In this document: positions 20,160 through 32,287 of the stretch, in pieces
Layout: every line of letters begins with the position of its first letter
Position numbering within the stretch: the first letter of the stretch is position 1
Assembly: GCF_003576645.1 (NCBI RefSeq)
Contig: NC_044917.1
Coordinates: 21,154,405-21,218,404 of the forward strand
Length of the DNA stretch: 64,000 nucleotides
DNA from: Ipomoea triloba
Lineage: Eukaryota > Streptophyta > Magnoliopsida > Solanales > Convolvulaceae
Direction of reading: 5' to 3'
Notes under the pieces: model-generated
The model's database searches: none
Told to the model about the DNA's origin: nothing
Seen by the model: the letters and a program-made list of their open reading frames with translations, nothing else
Translations under genes and position numbers: made by a program

Positions 20160-23100
20160 ATGAAGATCCTCTCCTGGAATTGTAGGGGCATCGTCAATGG
20201 ACGTGTCAGGAAGCATGTCAAACAGCTTCTAAACACGTCAAGGGTGGATGCCTTTTGTCTCCTTGAAATCCGGTCCAATAGGGCGGACAAGATGATCGAC
20301 TTAGCCTATAAACTGGGGTTTAATAAACATTTCCTAGTTGACCCCATCGGGTTTGCGGGGGGCCTTTTGTTGTTTTGGAAGCAAGGTCATATTGATCTCG
20401 AGATTATTAATCATAACTCTTAAGCTATCCATACTAGGTTGAATCGGCAGTCTGCGAACTGCTACATTACTTTTGCGTATGTTAGACCTTACATCTTTGC
20501 CAAGTCCAGTTTTTGGGAATATTGTAAGGTCCTTGCAGGTACAATCTAGGACCCTTGGATGGTCCTTGGTGATTTTAATGATATTGCAGGTAATGACGAA
20601 CAATGGGGGAGTACTTCTACCAACAACAACCACCATCAACGCTTCTTGGAAGCTTACGGAGAATGTAATCTTCTTGATCCCAGAGCGACGGGGGCCAAAT
20701 TTACCTGGCATCGTGTGGTGGGAAGTAGAGTGGTTCAATCGAGAAGACTTGACCGGCTCCTCTGGAATATGGAAGCGCAGCTAGCGTTCCCTGAAGCCAA
20801 AGTTTTTGTTTTACCTCGGCTTTATTCTGATCATAATCCCATTATGGTGGTGGAAGAAGCTGGCCCACCGCCAGATAGGAGCGTTCGACCGCTAAGGTTT
20901 GAAGCAGCTTGGATTAACCGGGAGGACTATCAACACATTTGGAGGGATGCTACAGGAGACGGGACACGGCCCATGGATGATGTCATAACGCGTGTGACCC
21001 GTAACAGTGTTATTTGGAACAGGAACGTTTTTGGGAACATCTTCAAAAGAAAACAGAAGTTGATGAATACCATCCAAACAATTCAAAACAGGGCAGATTT
21101 CGTTTACTCTCAAGCGCTACAAAGTCAAGAGCGCTGCCTCATAAATGAGCTAAATGAGGTGCTAGATCAAGAGGAAGCCTTTTGGTTCCAGAAGTCTAGA
21201 ATGGAATGGGTTAAGGATGGAGATCGGAATACCCAGTTCTATCACAACGCCACTATGATTAGGAGAAACAAAAATCGGATCCGGTTTCTCAAAATCAATG
21301 GTGGCTGGACAGATAATCTAGATTCTTTGAGTACCCATATTAATGATTTCTTTACCTCTCTTTTTTGCAAGGTTGATTCTAATGGGGTGAGAGGTTTAGC
21401 GCCGGTTGCGAGTAACAACATTATCTCATCTACCCAAGCTATGAGTCTTATCCGCCACGCCTCTCTTGAAGAAGTTAGAAGGGCTATATTTGGTATGAAG
21501 AAATACGGGAGTCCGGGACCTGATGGAATACCGGCCGTTTTCTATCAACATTTTTGGAGGGAAGTAGGCCCCCCCTGACGAATATGGTCAATCAGGCGCT
21601 GGAAAATGGATTGGTTAACAACACTTTGTTGAAAGCGTATGTGACCCTAATCCCCAAGAAGGATGTTCCAGAAACAGCAGCTAATTTCAGACCAATTTCC
21701 CTTCTTAATGTGGCTTTTAAGGTGATCTCAAAAGTTCTTGTCAATAGGCTTCGACCTATCATGTGTAAGCTGATTGGCCCTCATCAGAACAGCTTTCCCC
21801 CGGGTAGGTCCACCATGGACAATGTTATCCTGACTCAAGAAATGGTTCACACCATGAATTCTAAGAAAGGTAAAAAAGGCTTTATTATAGTCAAAGTTGA
21901 CCTTCATAAGGCCTATGATAGTGTCTCCTGGTCCTTCCTAGAAGACACCTTAGAGGTGTTTGGTTTCCCGAGGGCTATTATCGAGCTCATTCTCTACTCT
22001 CTTCGTGAGAGCGAGATTTCTATTCTTTGGAATGGAGGGCGCCTCCCTTCGTTCAAACCAGGGCGCGGGCTCAGGCAAGGAGACCCCTTAGCCCCTTACC
22101 TCTTTAATCTTGTGATGGAACGCCTTGCTTATGATATTCAAAGTAAAGTGGTTGCAGGTTTGTGGAAATCGATAAAAATTTCGAGAGGAGGGCTTGGTAT
22201 TTCTCATATCTTTTTTGCAGATGATCTCATGCTGTTTAGTGAAGCCACGGATCACCAAGCTAGAACCATTATGGACTGCCTTAAGACGTTCTCAGTAGCC
22301 TCGGGTCTTACTATTAACCTAGCGAAGTCTACTATTTTCTACTCTCCTAACGTCAATGCGACTCTGAAAAGTAATATCAAGGATATTATGAAGATCCCTA
22401 TCGCCGCTAACATGGGATCCTACCTAGGGATGCCCATCCTCCAGAAACGAGTCGCCCGGCATACCTTTTCGTCGGTGGTGGATAAAATGCGCAACAAGCT
22501 ATCATCTTGGAAAGCAAGTGCTCTTAGCATGGCCGGCAGACGTATTCTTGTCCAGTCCTCCCTTGCCTCTGTTCCTACCTACACTATGCAGTCGTTGGCG
22601 ATTCCGGTAAGTACGTGTAATGATATTGATAAGGTTTGCAGGAACTTTCTGTGGGGTCACGAAGAGAATCAAAGAAAGATCCACACAGTCAGCTGGGCAG
22701 ATATATGTAGACCCCGTGAAATAGGGGGCTTGGGCCTTAGAAAAGCCCGAGATTTCAACCTAGCGTTCCTTGCAAAGATGGCATGGCAGATTTTCACGAA
22801 TCAAGATAAACTGTGGGTGAGAGTTATGCGTGATAAATACGTTAAGCAAGGGGATTTCCTTCATATGACACCGTGCTCAAACGGGTCATGGGGGTGGCGC
22901 AGCATCCTAAAAGGAAGGAACGTTCTCATCAAGGGGCTAAAATGGAGAGTTGGTAATGGATATAATATCAGTTTTTGGAATGACTGGTGGACTGGAAGGG
23001 GACCCCTAGCTTCCCTCACCAACAACGCTACGGTGCCGGTTGACCCAAACGTCACAACCGTGGGCTCCTTCATCACACCGCAACGAACTTGGGATTTCAC

Positions 23101-24242
23101 AGCCTTGAGTGAAATTCGGGCTATACCGCTGTCAATCTCTTCGAATCAGGTAGACTCGCTGACTTGGCCTCATTCTAATTCTGGTCAGATGTCGGTTTCT
23201 TCGGCCTTTGCTTTTATTTCAGGTCACAATGATTTGGAGGATTCACATGGCTGGATTTGGAAGGTGCCTTGTGTGGAAAGGGTAAAAATCTTCCTTTGGA
23301 AGATTGTGGCGGATGGCTCACTGACCAACTCTGAGCGGCGACGACGGGGGCTAACTGAGAATGGCAACTGTCCAAGGTGCAGGGTGGAGGAAGAGACGCT
23401 GAATCACCTATTTCGCAGGTGTGACTTCGCGACACAATGTTGGGAGTTAGCAGCTCCGCCGAGTAGATTTTGGTCTAGCTTCCACCTCCCATTGACGACG
23501 TGGCTGGAGGGCTTCTGCTCGGCGAGGCAGCAAGGAAACCGTGATGGGCATTGGATGATCTTATTTCCATACGTCTTATGGAACATTTGGAAAGGCCGGA
23601 ATCTTCTAGTCTTCAACAACTCGTTTGCCGCGGCGGACATTTTTGTGAACAAAGCAAGGAAGGAAGCGATGGAAGCACATAGATACCTGCTCAAACAATC
23701 GGGTCCTCTTCATGCAAAACAACTCTGGATTTCAGGTTACCTCCTCTATCGAGTTACGTCAAAATGAATTCAGATGGTGCAAGGAGAGCCAACTCGGGTC
23801 TCGCCAGTGCAGGGGGGTTAATTAGGGACAATAGAGGAAACTGGTTAGTGGGGTTCACGGCCAACATTGGGCACACTTCTAGTTTTAAATTAAAGCAGAA
23901 TTATGGGGTTTTCGGGAAGGTCTGATCATCGCCAAGAGACGTGGCTTCTCTCATATCGTTGCAGAATCTGACTCCGAAGCCATGGTGAACATGCTAGTCA
24001 ATGACACGGGAGTTAGCCTCTTCGATTCCACGCTAGTTGCGGATTGCAAATCTCTAATCCGGCAGTTCCAGGATATCAAGATTAGCCACGTATTCCGCGA
24101 AGGGAATAAATGTGCCGACTTTCTGGCTAACATGGGGCTAGCTTCGACTTGGGGGACTTCTCTTCTGGAACATCCTCCTGCGGGGATTCAAGACCTCCTG
24201 TCTCAGGATACGCAAAGTATCGCCACTAGTAGAAGGCATTAA
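20160..24242 (+). pseudogene. LINE ORF2: AP endonuclease, reverse transcriptase, RNase H
   Basis: ATG overlaps the end of the ORF1-side frame (atgttgacatga). Endonuclease begins MKILSWNCRGI; later motifs are GDFNDIAGN and SDHNPI. Reverse transcriptase shows KKDVPETAANFRPISL, KAYDSVSW, LRQGDPLAPYLF and the active site FFADD (22211-22225). A zf-RVT segment (CPRCRVEEETLNHLF) and a C-terminal RNase H (NSDGARRANSG, ESDSEAMVNM, EGNKCADFLANMG) follow. Breaks: stops at 20421 and about 20550, a frameshift at the C-run near 21570, and frameshifts around 23765 and 23900. Confidence 0.92.
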
Positions 24243-24299
24243 TTTTGGGGGATCTTAGGGTCCCTTTTCTTCACCAATAAAAAAAGGAGGATACTATGG

Positions 24300-24726
24300 T
24301 TGTCAAGAGCAAAGAATGTCATTGCCCGATTTCACCAGAATGTGTATAAAGACTTTTCAAGGTGGTCCACTTCAATCATTCCTCTCATACTCTAAATGGT
24401 GTTCATATTGTGGTGGAGCTCATGCTTTGGAAAGTTGCTACAAGTTAAACTCCACAATACAAGCACCACATCCTCAGGAGTATCAATCTTTCCCTCAAGA
24501 GTTTAGTGCCAATATGAATCAAGAAGTTTTTCAAGGAGGTGCACCACCAATGTTCATGCCACAACCTCTTTGGTGTGCCATATGTGGAGGATCACATGAA
24601 GTCGAAAGATGCTACATCTTTGATCTTAACTTTCAATATCAAGGCCAAGTTCAAGTACCTGCACATCAAGAACCGCAAGAGCCATTTTATAAAAAACCTC
24701 CACAAAGAGAAACCCATTGCACGTAG
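24300..24726 (+). pseudogene. Second gypsy gag, C-terminal part
   Basis: Continues the frame cut at 18362 and carries two CX2CX3HX4C knuckles of the plant gypsy gag type (CSYCGGAHALESC and CAICGGSHEVERC), then stops after PPQRETHCT. No further parts of this element were recognised. Confidence 0.75.
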
Positions 24727-24729
24727 CCA

Positions 24730-25918
24730 GCTAGCTCCGTCCCTCTTATTGCTGGACATGCTAGTCTACAAGGCACCGACGGAGTTCAAGTTACTTGAGC
24801 ACCCTTCATATGATATATCAAGTGACCCTCATAGTCGCATAATCAACTTCCAAGCCAATGCAGGTGGTCGGCACGGAAGACCCCATGTCTGCAGGGCATT
24901 TTTGCCTAGCTTATCGGGTCATCCCAACGGTGGTTCTTATCCTCACACAAAGATTGGTAACCAACTTTGAAGTACTGGGCGACCAGTTCTTGACACACTT
25001 CGTGGGCAGCTTGAAACCAAAGAATCACTTCATCCACCTTGCATCAATTAGGCAGAAAGAATGAGAGAGTCTACGTAATTACCTTACTCGATGGCAAAAG
25101 GAGATGCAATTTGTGGAGGGACTGGATGATAAAGCCGCCCTTACGTTATTTGTGGAATCCTTGAGGAGTGATGGCCAATGCATCAGACTGCGTGATGAGG
25201 CACGGGGACTTACGCCTAAGCCATTCAAAGAGCCAATTAGTTGGCTGACAACGAGGAAACCCTCAAACAAAGGAAGTAGTAGGACGGTAGCCTACCGGCC
25301 AGAAGAGGCTGCTCAAGCAGATCATCGCCTCATTCAAGATTGACTAGACACACCTACTTATAGGCCGTATGTGTAAACCCGTGCACGAGGTCCATGACTT
25401 ATTACCACCATCGTCGCCTTTTGATTGGGATATAATCCTCAAGCTATCGATCCCATTGTCGCCCCGTATGGCCGTATTGTCGGTATCATCGTACGAATAC
25501 CCACACCACTGTGGAGTGCACTACCTTTGAAAAGGAAATTGAGGCGCTCATCATGCAAGGGCGAGCGACCCTCCTAATTAGTGGCCCCGCCTAGGTCTAC
25601 CTTTGTAGTCAGGCCAAGCGACACGACCAACCAGCCACCCCGCTGAAAAGGGTAAGCAACCGGGCAGAGAAGAAGGAGATGATTGCAACTGGTGGCACAA
25701 ACCAGTTATAAACATGATCTTGAGTGGACCATAAGGAGGAGACACCACCGGTGCACGTAAAGCCTAGGCTAGATAGTTGTATGTGGGTTCAATGGTCGAC
25801 CAAGAGTCGGAAACGAAGAAGGTTTGCCGAGAATCGATCAACTTGAGATTGCTGTAGATATCTAGGGGACCGTGGTCCGGCGAGTGCTAGTAGACACTGA
25901 CAGCATTGCCAACGTGTT
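24730..25918 (+). pseudogene. Tat-like gypsy gag-protease, middle fragment
   Basis: Retrotransposon gag domain in shifting frames (YKAPTEFKLLEHPSYD, FEVLGDQFLTHFVGSLKP, HFIHLASIRQKE, GLDDKAALTLFVESLR), then protease approach (RRVLVDTDS-like near 25885-25910). Many stops and probable C-to-T changes. It is interrupted at 25918 by a solo LTR and resumes at 31222. Confidence 0.75.
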
Positions 25919-26035
25919 TGCGATACCCTCGATTTAATTCAAGCCTTGAACTCTGGTAATTATTCCTACCGTGTGATAAATTTTATTAATTGGGCTCCGT
26001 TTCTTTAAATAGAGATATATTCTAGTTGTTATGCC

Positions 26036-26598
26036 GTGGACCCAGGTCCACCTTGCAAGGTGGACCTGGGTCTACATTCACATACACTATACTTTACATT
26101 CACATATACTATACTCTACATTCACAATTTGTAAACTCCACATTCACACATTACAGGATTATATGCTTAGTAACTATATTACCACTATTATGCATTCACA
26201 CATTCAAAACTCTATATTCACAGGTCCTATACTCCATATTCACAACTTGAGAACTACACATTCACACATTACAGGGCTACAAGTTGCTAGAACTTCTTAA
26301 CTCTATTACAGATTCACACATTCATAACTCTACATTCACGATTTCTATACTCCATATTCACAATTTGAAACCTCCACATTCACACATTTCTTGACAACTC
26401 TACATTCACACAATCATAAATCTACATTCACGATTTCTATACTCTACATTCACACTTTGAAACATCTACATTCAGACATTTTTAGACAACTCTATATTCA
26501 GCAATATGTTTACTAATTTAAAAAAAAAAAGAAGAAAGAAGACAAAAACGACATAGTTTTGGACCCATGTCCAACTTGCAAGGTGGACCTGGGTCCAC
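26036..26598. mobile_element. Foldback/MULE-like MITE with palindromic ends
   Basis: Both ends are gtggacccaggtccacc-type and each end is itself a palindrome; 26039-26072 is a perfect 34-bp palindrome. Between them is a series of acattcaca-like repeats. No coding capacity and no clear target duplication. Confidence 0.65.
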
Positions 26599-28240
26599 AC
26601 CATAATTTGCCGATATATTCCATACTCTAGCTTATTTAATCAATAAAAGGGCCCAATTCCTTGATTTAATCTTGTAAGGGATTTTCCACTTGGGTCTTTT
26701 ATACCTTATGGTAAATTAAATATTTAATGGCTCAATCGTAGAGCCATGTTTTATATTCATTGGATAATATTTAAATTGGATAGCCCATCCCTTTTTGGAT
26801 GAGCCCATACTCTATTTTAACACCCTAATGTTATACTCCCTCCGTCCCATTTTATGTGTCTGGTTCAGTTAACGACGCTTGACTGAAGTTATTTTTAATT
26901 CTATTTTTCATAATATTAAATTTAATATTAATATACAAAATTTATATATTTAGAAACTACATTAAAAGTACTATTAAACACAAAAAAATCAAATTTAAAA
27001 ATAAGTAAAAAATAATAAAGAAAATAAACAAAGAAGAAATAGTTGGTTTGACCAATGAATAGTAAGTAGGATAGATAAAATGAGACAGAGGGAGAATGTA
27101 TTATGTATGTAATGATTTCCAAGATTCATATAAAAGCTTCATATTAATAATTCCCTAGCTTTTTTCCTTCTCCTGCAAAAGGCTTTCATCACCCCTTTCA
27201 CTACCAAAAACCCTACACACACACCATCCTTCATCTTAGCAAGATTTCAAGAAAGGTTGCTCTTTTAGGAATCATAGTGCTTGGGTAAGTACTAATCTTT
27301 AGGTAGATTGCATTTCTTCTCATGATTTCCTAGTCTTTCTACAAGTTCTTATTATTCTTCTTTGGGGTTTCTTGGGGTAAAGATGATCAAGGAGGTGAAG
27401 GTGATTTAAGGGATTGAGCATAAGAGAGGTGTTTGCTTTGGATTGTTAAAGCTCCAAGAGGTAATCTTCCATGTTACACTAAAACCTACTTTCACTCTTG
27501 AATATATGAATATTATTTGGTGTTGTGGAATCCTGTGGAATTTCTTGGGGTATTAGCCTTTGATTTGTTGGATTGTGAACCTATATTGTGGATCTTTGGA
27601 CTTGTGTTCATTATCCTTTCATCTTGATGAGTATGAGTATTTATTGTTATGGATTTCATGTATTATTTGACCTCTGAGATGTGTAATCTATGTAATATGA
27701 TCATATTTCGTATTCTGGAAATGAGTATCGTGTATTCTGTTCTGAGTCTGGAATCTGTGTATTGGGGTTGCACTCGCGGTGCACTTGGATGGTATAATGT
27801 GTCCCGTCGGAGACTGCCGCACGTGTCTGGTGGAAGGAGGTGGCGGAGGGGGTTGTTCCGCCGTGGTAGTCCACCTCTTCGTGAGGAAGAGAGCGGCGGA
27901 CTCGAGTGTTCCGTCTGTATGTTCCATGAGGTTGAGCAGTTGGGTATGGCGGTCTAGTGTGTTCCGCTGATGTGTTCCTTTAGTACATTCCTAGTTCTGT
28001 CCTAGTGCGTGTTTTGTGGTCTGTTGACTCTGTTGTTTCACCTCTGATTCTGGAACATGTCCTGAATATATTATTGAGTATTCCACTTTGATTCTTGAGT
28101 ATTTATTCATGATCATTAGTTGTTTATCTTAGATTATTGAGCTAGTAATGTGGTTGATTCCCTGTTTATTGTTCTGAGCATGTGCTGTGTCCATGTTCTG
28201 AATCTGAGTATGAGTATGGATTATTCCTTTTGGGATTGAC
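26321..28240. repeat. First copy of an exact 1920-bp duplication
   Basis: Offset 1921 from 28242-30161. Wherever I compared the two they were identical, including three open frames. The copies are separated by one N. Confidence 0.92.
26836..27094. mobile_element. Stowaway (Tc1/mariner) MITE
   Basis: Starts ctccctccgtcccatttta after a TA and ends gagacagagggag, the classic Stowaway termini. AT-rich, non-coding, 259 bp. Confidence 0.85.
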
Positions 28241-28241
28241 N
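28241..28241. other. Single N: scaffold join
   Basis: The only ambiguous base noticed in the window, placed exactly between the two copies of the duplication. Confidence 0.95.
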
Positions 28242-30161
28242 TTCATAACTCTACATTCACGATTTCTATACTCCATATTCACAATTTGAAACCTCCACAT
28301 TCACACATTTCTTGACAACTCTACATTCACACAATCATAAATCTACATTCACGATTTCTATACTCTACATTCACACTTTGAAACATCTACATTCAGACAT
28401 TTTTAGACAACTCTATATTCAGCAATATGTTTACTAATTTAAAAAAAAAAAGAAGAAAGAAGACAAAAACGACATAGTTTTGGACCCATGTCCAACTTGC
28501 AAGGTGGACCTGGGTCCACACCATAATTTGCCGATATATTCCATACTCTAGCTTATTTAATCAATAAAAGGGCCCAATTCCTTGATTTAATCTTGTAAGG
28601 GATTTTCCACTTGGGTCTTTTATACCTTATGGTAAATTAAATATTTAATGGCTCAATCGTAGAGCCATGTTTTATATTCATTGGATAATATTTAAATTGG
28701 ATAGCCCATCCCTTTTTGGATGAGCCCATACTCTATTTTAACACCCTAATGTTATACTCCCTCCGTCCCATTTTATGTGTCTGGTTCAGTTAACGACGCT
28801 TGACTGAAGTTATTTTTAATTCTATTTTTCATAATATTAAATTTAATATTAATATACAAAATTTATATATTTAGAAACTACATTAAAAGTACTATTAAAC
28901 ACAAAAAAATCAAATTTAAAAATAAGTAAAAAATAATAAAGAAAATAAACAAAGAAGAAATAGTTGGTTTGACCAATGAATAGTAAGTAGGATAGATAAA
29001 ATGAGACAGAGGGAGAATGTATTATGTATGTAATGATTTCCAAGATTCATATAAAAGCTTCATATTAATAATTCCCTAGCTTTTTTCCTTCTCCTGCAAA
29101 AGGCTTTCATCACCCCTTTCACTACCAAAAACCCTACACACACACCATCCTTCATCTTAGCAAGATTTCAAGAAAGGTTGCTCTTTTAGGAATCATAGTG
29201 CTTGGGTAAGTACTAATCTTTAGGTAGATTGCATTTCTTCTCATGATTTCCTAGTCTTTCTACAAGTTCTTATTATTCTTCTTTGGGGTTTCTTGGGGTA
29301 AAGATGATCAAGGAGGTGAAGGTGATTTAAGGGATTGAGCATAAGAGAGGTGTTTGCTTTGGATTGTTAAAGCTCCAAGAGGTAATCTTCCATGTTACAC
29401 TAAAACCTACTTTCACTCTTGAATATATGAATATTATTTGGTGTTGTGGAATCCTGTGGAATTTCTTGGGGTATTAGCCTTTGATTTGTTGGATTGTGAA
29501 CCTATATTGTGGATCTTTGGACTTGTGTTCATTATCCTTTCATCTTGATGAGTATGAGTATTTATTGTTATGGATTTCATGTATTATTTGACCTCTGAGA
29601 TGTGTAATCTATGTAATATGATCATATTTCGTATTCTGGAAATGAGTATCGTGTATTCTGTTCTGAGTCTGGAATCTGTGTATTGGGGTTGCACTCGCGG
29701 TGCACTTGGATGGTATAATGTGTCCCGTCGGAGACTGCCGCACGTGTCTGGTGGAAGGAGGTGGCGGAGGGGGTTGTTCCGCCGTGGTAGTCCACCTCTT
29801 CGTGAGGAAGAGAGCGGCGGACTCGAGTGTTCCGTCTGTATGTTCCATGAGGTTGAGCAGTTGGGTATGGCGGTCTAGTGTGTTCCGCTGATGTGTTCCT
29901 TTAGTACATTCCTAGTTCTGTCCTAGTGCGTGTTTTGTGGTCTGTTGACTCTGTTGTTTCACCTCTGATTCTGGAACATGTCCTGAATATATTATTGAGT
30001 ATTCCACTTTGATTCTTGAGTATTTATTCATGATCATTAGTTGTTTATCTTAGATTATTGAGCTAGTAATGTGGTTGATTCCCTGTTTATTGTTCTGAGC
30101 ATGTGCTGTGTCCATGTTCTGAATCTGAGTATGAGTATGGATTATTCCTTTTGGGATTGAC
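28242..30161. repeat. Second copy of the exact duplication
   Basis: Includes a second copy of the Stowaway MITE (28757-29015) and of the right palindromic end of the foldback element. The left end of the foldback is absent, as expected if this contig simply began inside it. Confidence 0.92.
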
Positions 30162-30302
30162 TATGAGTTTGATGTATTGAGACCTTGAGTCCTTATGAGT
30201 ATTCCTTTGGCTTATTGAATCTTTAATACTATTGGGGAATGGTTGATGGAATTGTGGCTTTACTTGTGGTTGTTATTTCGAGAGGAATTGGTTAGGCTAT
30301 GT

Positions 30303-30472
30303 TGCCTCTATGATAATGGGCTTGTGTGCTTCTATGATAATGGGCTTGTGCCTCTGTGATAATGGGCTCGTGTGCCTCTGTGATGATGGGTTTGTGCCTC
30401 TGTGATAATGGGCTCGTATGCCTCTGTGTGATTGGGCTCGTATCCCTCTGCGGTTGGGCTTTATGCCTCTGT
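30303..30472. repeat. Tandem repeat, about 25-30 bp unit
   Basis: Roughly eight degenerate units of gcctctgtgataatgggctt inside the solo LTR. Confidence 0.8.
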
Positions 30473-31221
30473 GTTGTAATATTGGTATGGTGGGTTGGTA
30501 TGATATTAGTATGATGGTTTGGTGGTTGTGGTTTGGATCTTATCTGTTGTATTGTGGTTGGGGTCACTCTTAGAGAGTGATGTGAGATTGTGTTTGGTTG
30601 GTTTCACTTGTGGATATTCTGTTAAATTTTTGACTCAGTTGGTATCTTGTTATAGAACTGTTGTATTGTGCTTTCGTTATTGATATTGGATTCATTTGGA
30701 AATGTCTTTGGTTTGTGATTCATTCAGCTTGTTGTTGTTGAGTCATCTGATTTGAAATAAAGAATAGTTTCGTTGGCGCATATATTTTATATGCGTGTGT
30801 AATCCTATTTACAACCTACGATATACTATGTATTTCTCACGAGTGTGAGTGGTTGATTACTTAGCATTTCTTTGCTAATGTTTTCCTAACTGTTTTTCCA
30901 GGTATGGAGTAGACTGAGCCGAGAGTGCGCTAGAGATAGATCTACCTCACCTTATGCTTAGTCTAGTGATCTGTTTAGATGTTTTTCAGGCCTGTGTGCC
31001 TCAAACTATGTTTATGTATTGACTATTACATCTATGTTACTTTGATGGATTAGTATTGTGGATTCTTAGCCTGTGCATCTAGGTTCAGATTTGCCTAGAT
31101 GTCGCATGACACCCTTTGAGTACTAGTATGCTTCCGCCTTATTATGTTGTTAGTTCTGAGATTGCCAGCTTTTATATTAAGTTTATGCCTATCTCAGCGT
31201 GAAATTTTTAGGGGTGTCATA

Positions 31222-31619
31222 GTGTTATACTTGGAGACATCCAGGAAGCTTGGCTTACCTAAGGATTAGCTACGTCCGATCAGAACGCCACTAGCCGGCT
31301 CCACCATGGACTCGATTAACGCGGAGGGATCAATCTTGCTTGAGGTTGAATTGAGCACCTTGCCTCATGTTTGGAAAATTAGTATGGGGTTTGTGGTATT
31401 CGGATTGGAATTCACGCACAATGTTATCCTAGGCTGACCAGGCTTAGAAGACTTGGGTGCCTTGATCTCTGTGAAGCATCTCTACATGAAGTTTCGGATC
31501 CCAACTGGGCAACTGGAGTAGGCACGGTCCGATATGATAAAAAAAATGGCAAGGAGCTGTTATCTACAAGCCTATCGTAGTATAGGAGAGAAGGACATGT
31601 AGGTGCCGTTATCGACCAA
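31222..31619 (+). pseudogene. Tat-like gypsy protease, C-terminal fragment
   Basis: Continues the Tat element after the chromovirus LTR: RPIRTPLAGSTMDSINAEG, ILLEVELSTLPHVWKISMGF, a THNVILG-type segment and LEDLGALISVKHLYMKF, as in Tat/Ogre proteases. In-frame stops are present. Confidence 0.7.
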
Positions 31620-32287
31620 TGATGAACGTTATTTTTATTAGTATTTTAGTTAATCTTATTATAATTAGTAGGCAGTATTTAATTAGTTATTATTATAATT
31701 AGTAGTATTTAATTAGTTAATGTATTTTTCTCATTAGTTCTTAAAATAATTAGGTGATACACATTTTATTAAGATACCTAGTCTTCTGGTTTTCTTTTTC
31801 CCAAATAATTGTTATTGTGAGATGGCAGCCTAGTGTCTTGAGTCCAATAGCCCATTAAATTAGAGCCCATCCCATCTTAATAAGTTCGGTGTCAACAGAA
31901 GAACGACGAAAGCGACCGCTTCAGACGCAGCAATTGTTCGGCACATGTCCTATTCAATTGGGAGATCCGATCGATTAGTGAGAGCTCGGAAAATCAGTTG
32001 GAGGCTTAGTATAAAAAGAGGCGATAATGAAGAGGAAGGCATCAACTGGCCCGGATCAATTCCGGTTGCGGTGATCAAAAACCCTCCGTTGGCGGCAGAA
32101 AATCTGGTCGGTACATTTGGGTTCAGTGTGCGGCGGCGAATTCTGGGCGTGCAATTCTTCTAGGCGCAGGATTCTAGATTTTGCTGATTACATTCACAGC
32201 AGTGGCAGTACTTTTGATAAGCTTCCTTTTTGTCATTTATCAATGTATTTGGTTTGAATATTTTAATTAGTTCATTGAGTTGGATTT
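31620..32287 (+). mobile_element. Solo LTR, left part (interrupted by the 22-kb gypsy)
   Basis: Begins TGATGAACG after the Tat protease. A TATA-like tataaaaag lies near 32009. The LTR is cut at 32287 by the gypsy and resumes at 54471. Total about 1.5 kb. Confidence 0.65.

Larger units (their letters stand above)
18363..24283 (+). mobile_element. Full-length L1-type LINE
   Basis: Flanked by a 16-bp target duplication aaggaggatactatgg (18347-18362 and 24284-24299), with an A-rich tail (aataaaaaaa) before the second copy. It contains a 5' UTR, ORF1 (RNA-binding), and ORF2 (endonuclease, RT, zinc finger, RNase H). Several stops and frameshifts make it inactive. It splits the gag of the second gypsy. 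Confidence 0.93.
25919..31221 (+). mobile_element. Chromovirus-type (Tekay/Del-like) solo LTR
   Basis: Starts tgcgata and ends tgtcata, the mutated form of the TGTGACA/TGTCACA ends usual in this gypsy group, with a 5-bp target duplication gtgtt (25914-25918 and 31222-31226) in the protease of the Tat-like element. No coding domain inside. Its apparent 5.3 kb includes a 1921-bp assembly duplication (26321-30161), so the true length is about 3.4 kb. It holds a foldback element, a Stowaway MITE and a tandem repeat. Confidence 0.75.

Noticed and set aside
27649..29891. Open frames in the chromovirus LTR, present twice
   Set aside because: They lie in non-coding LTR sequence and the second set is a copy made by the duplication around the N.
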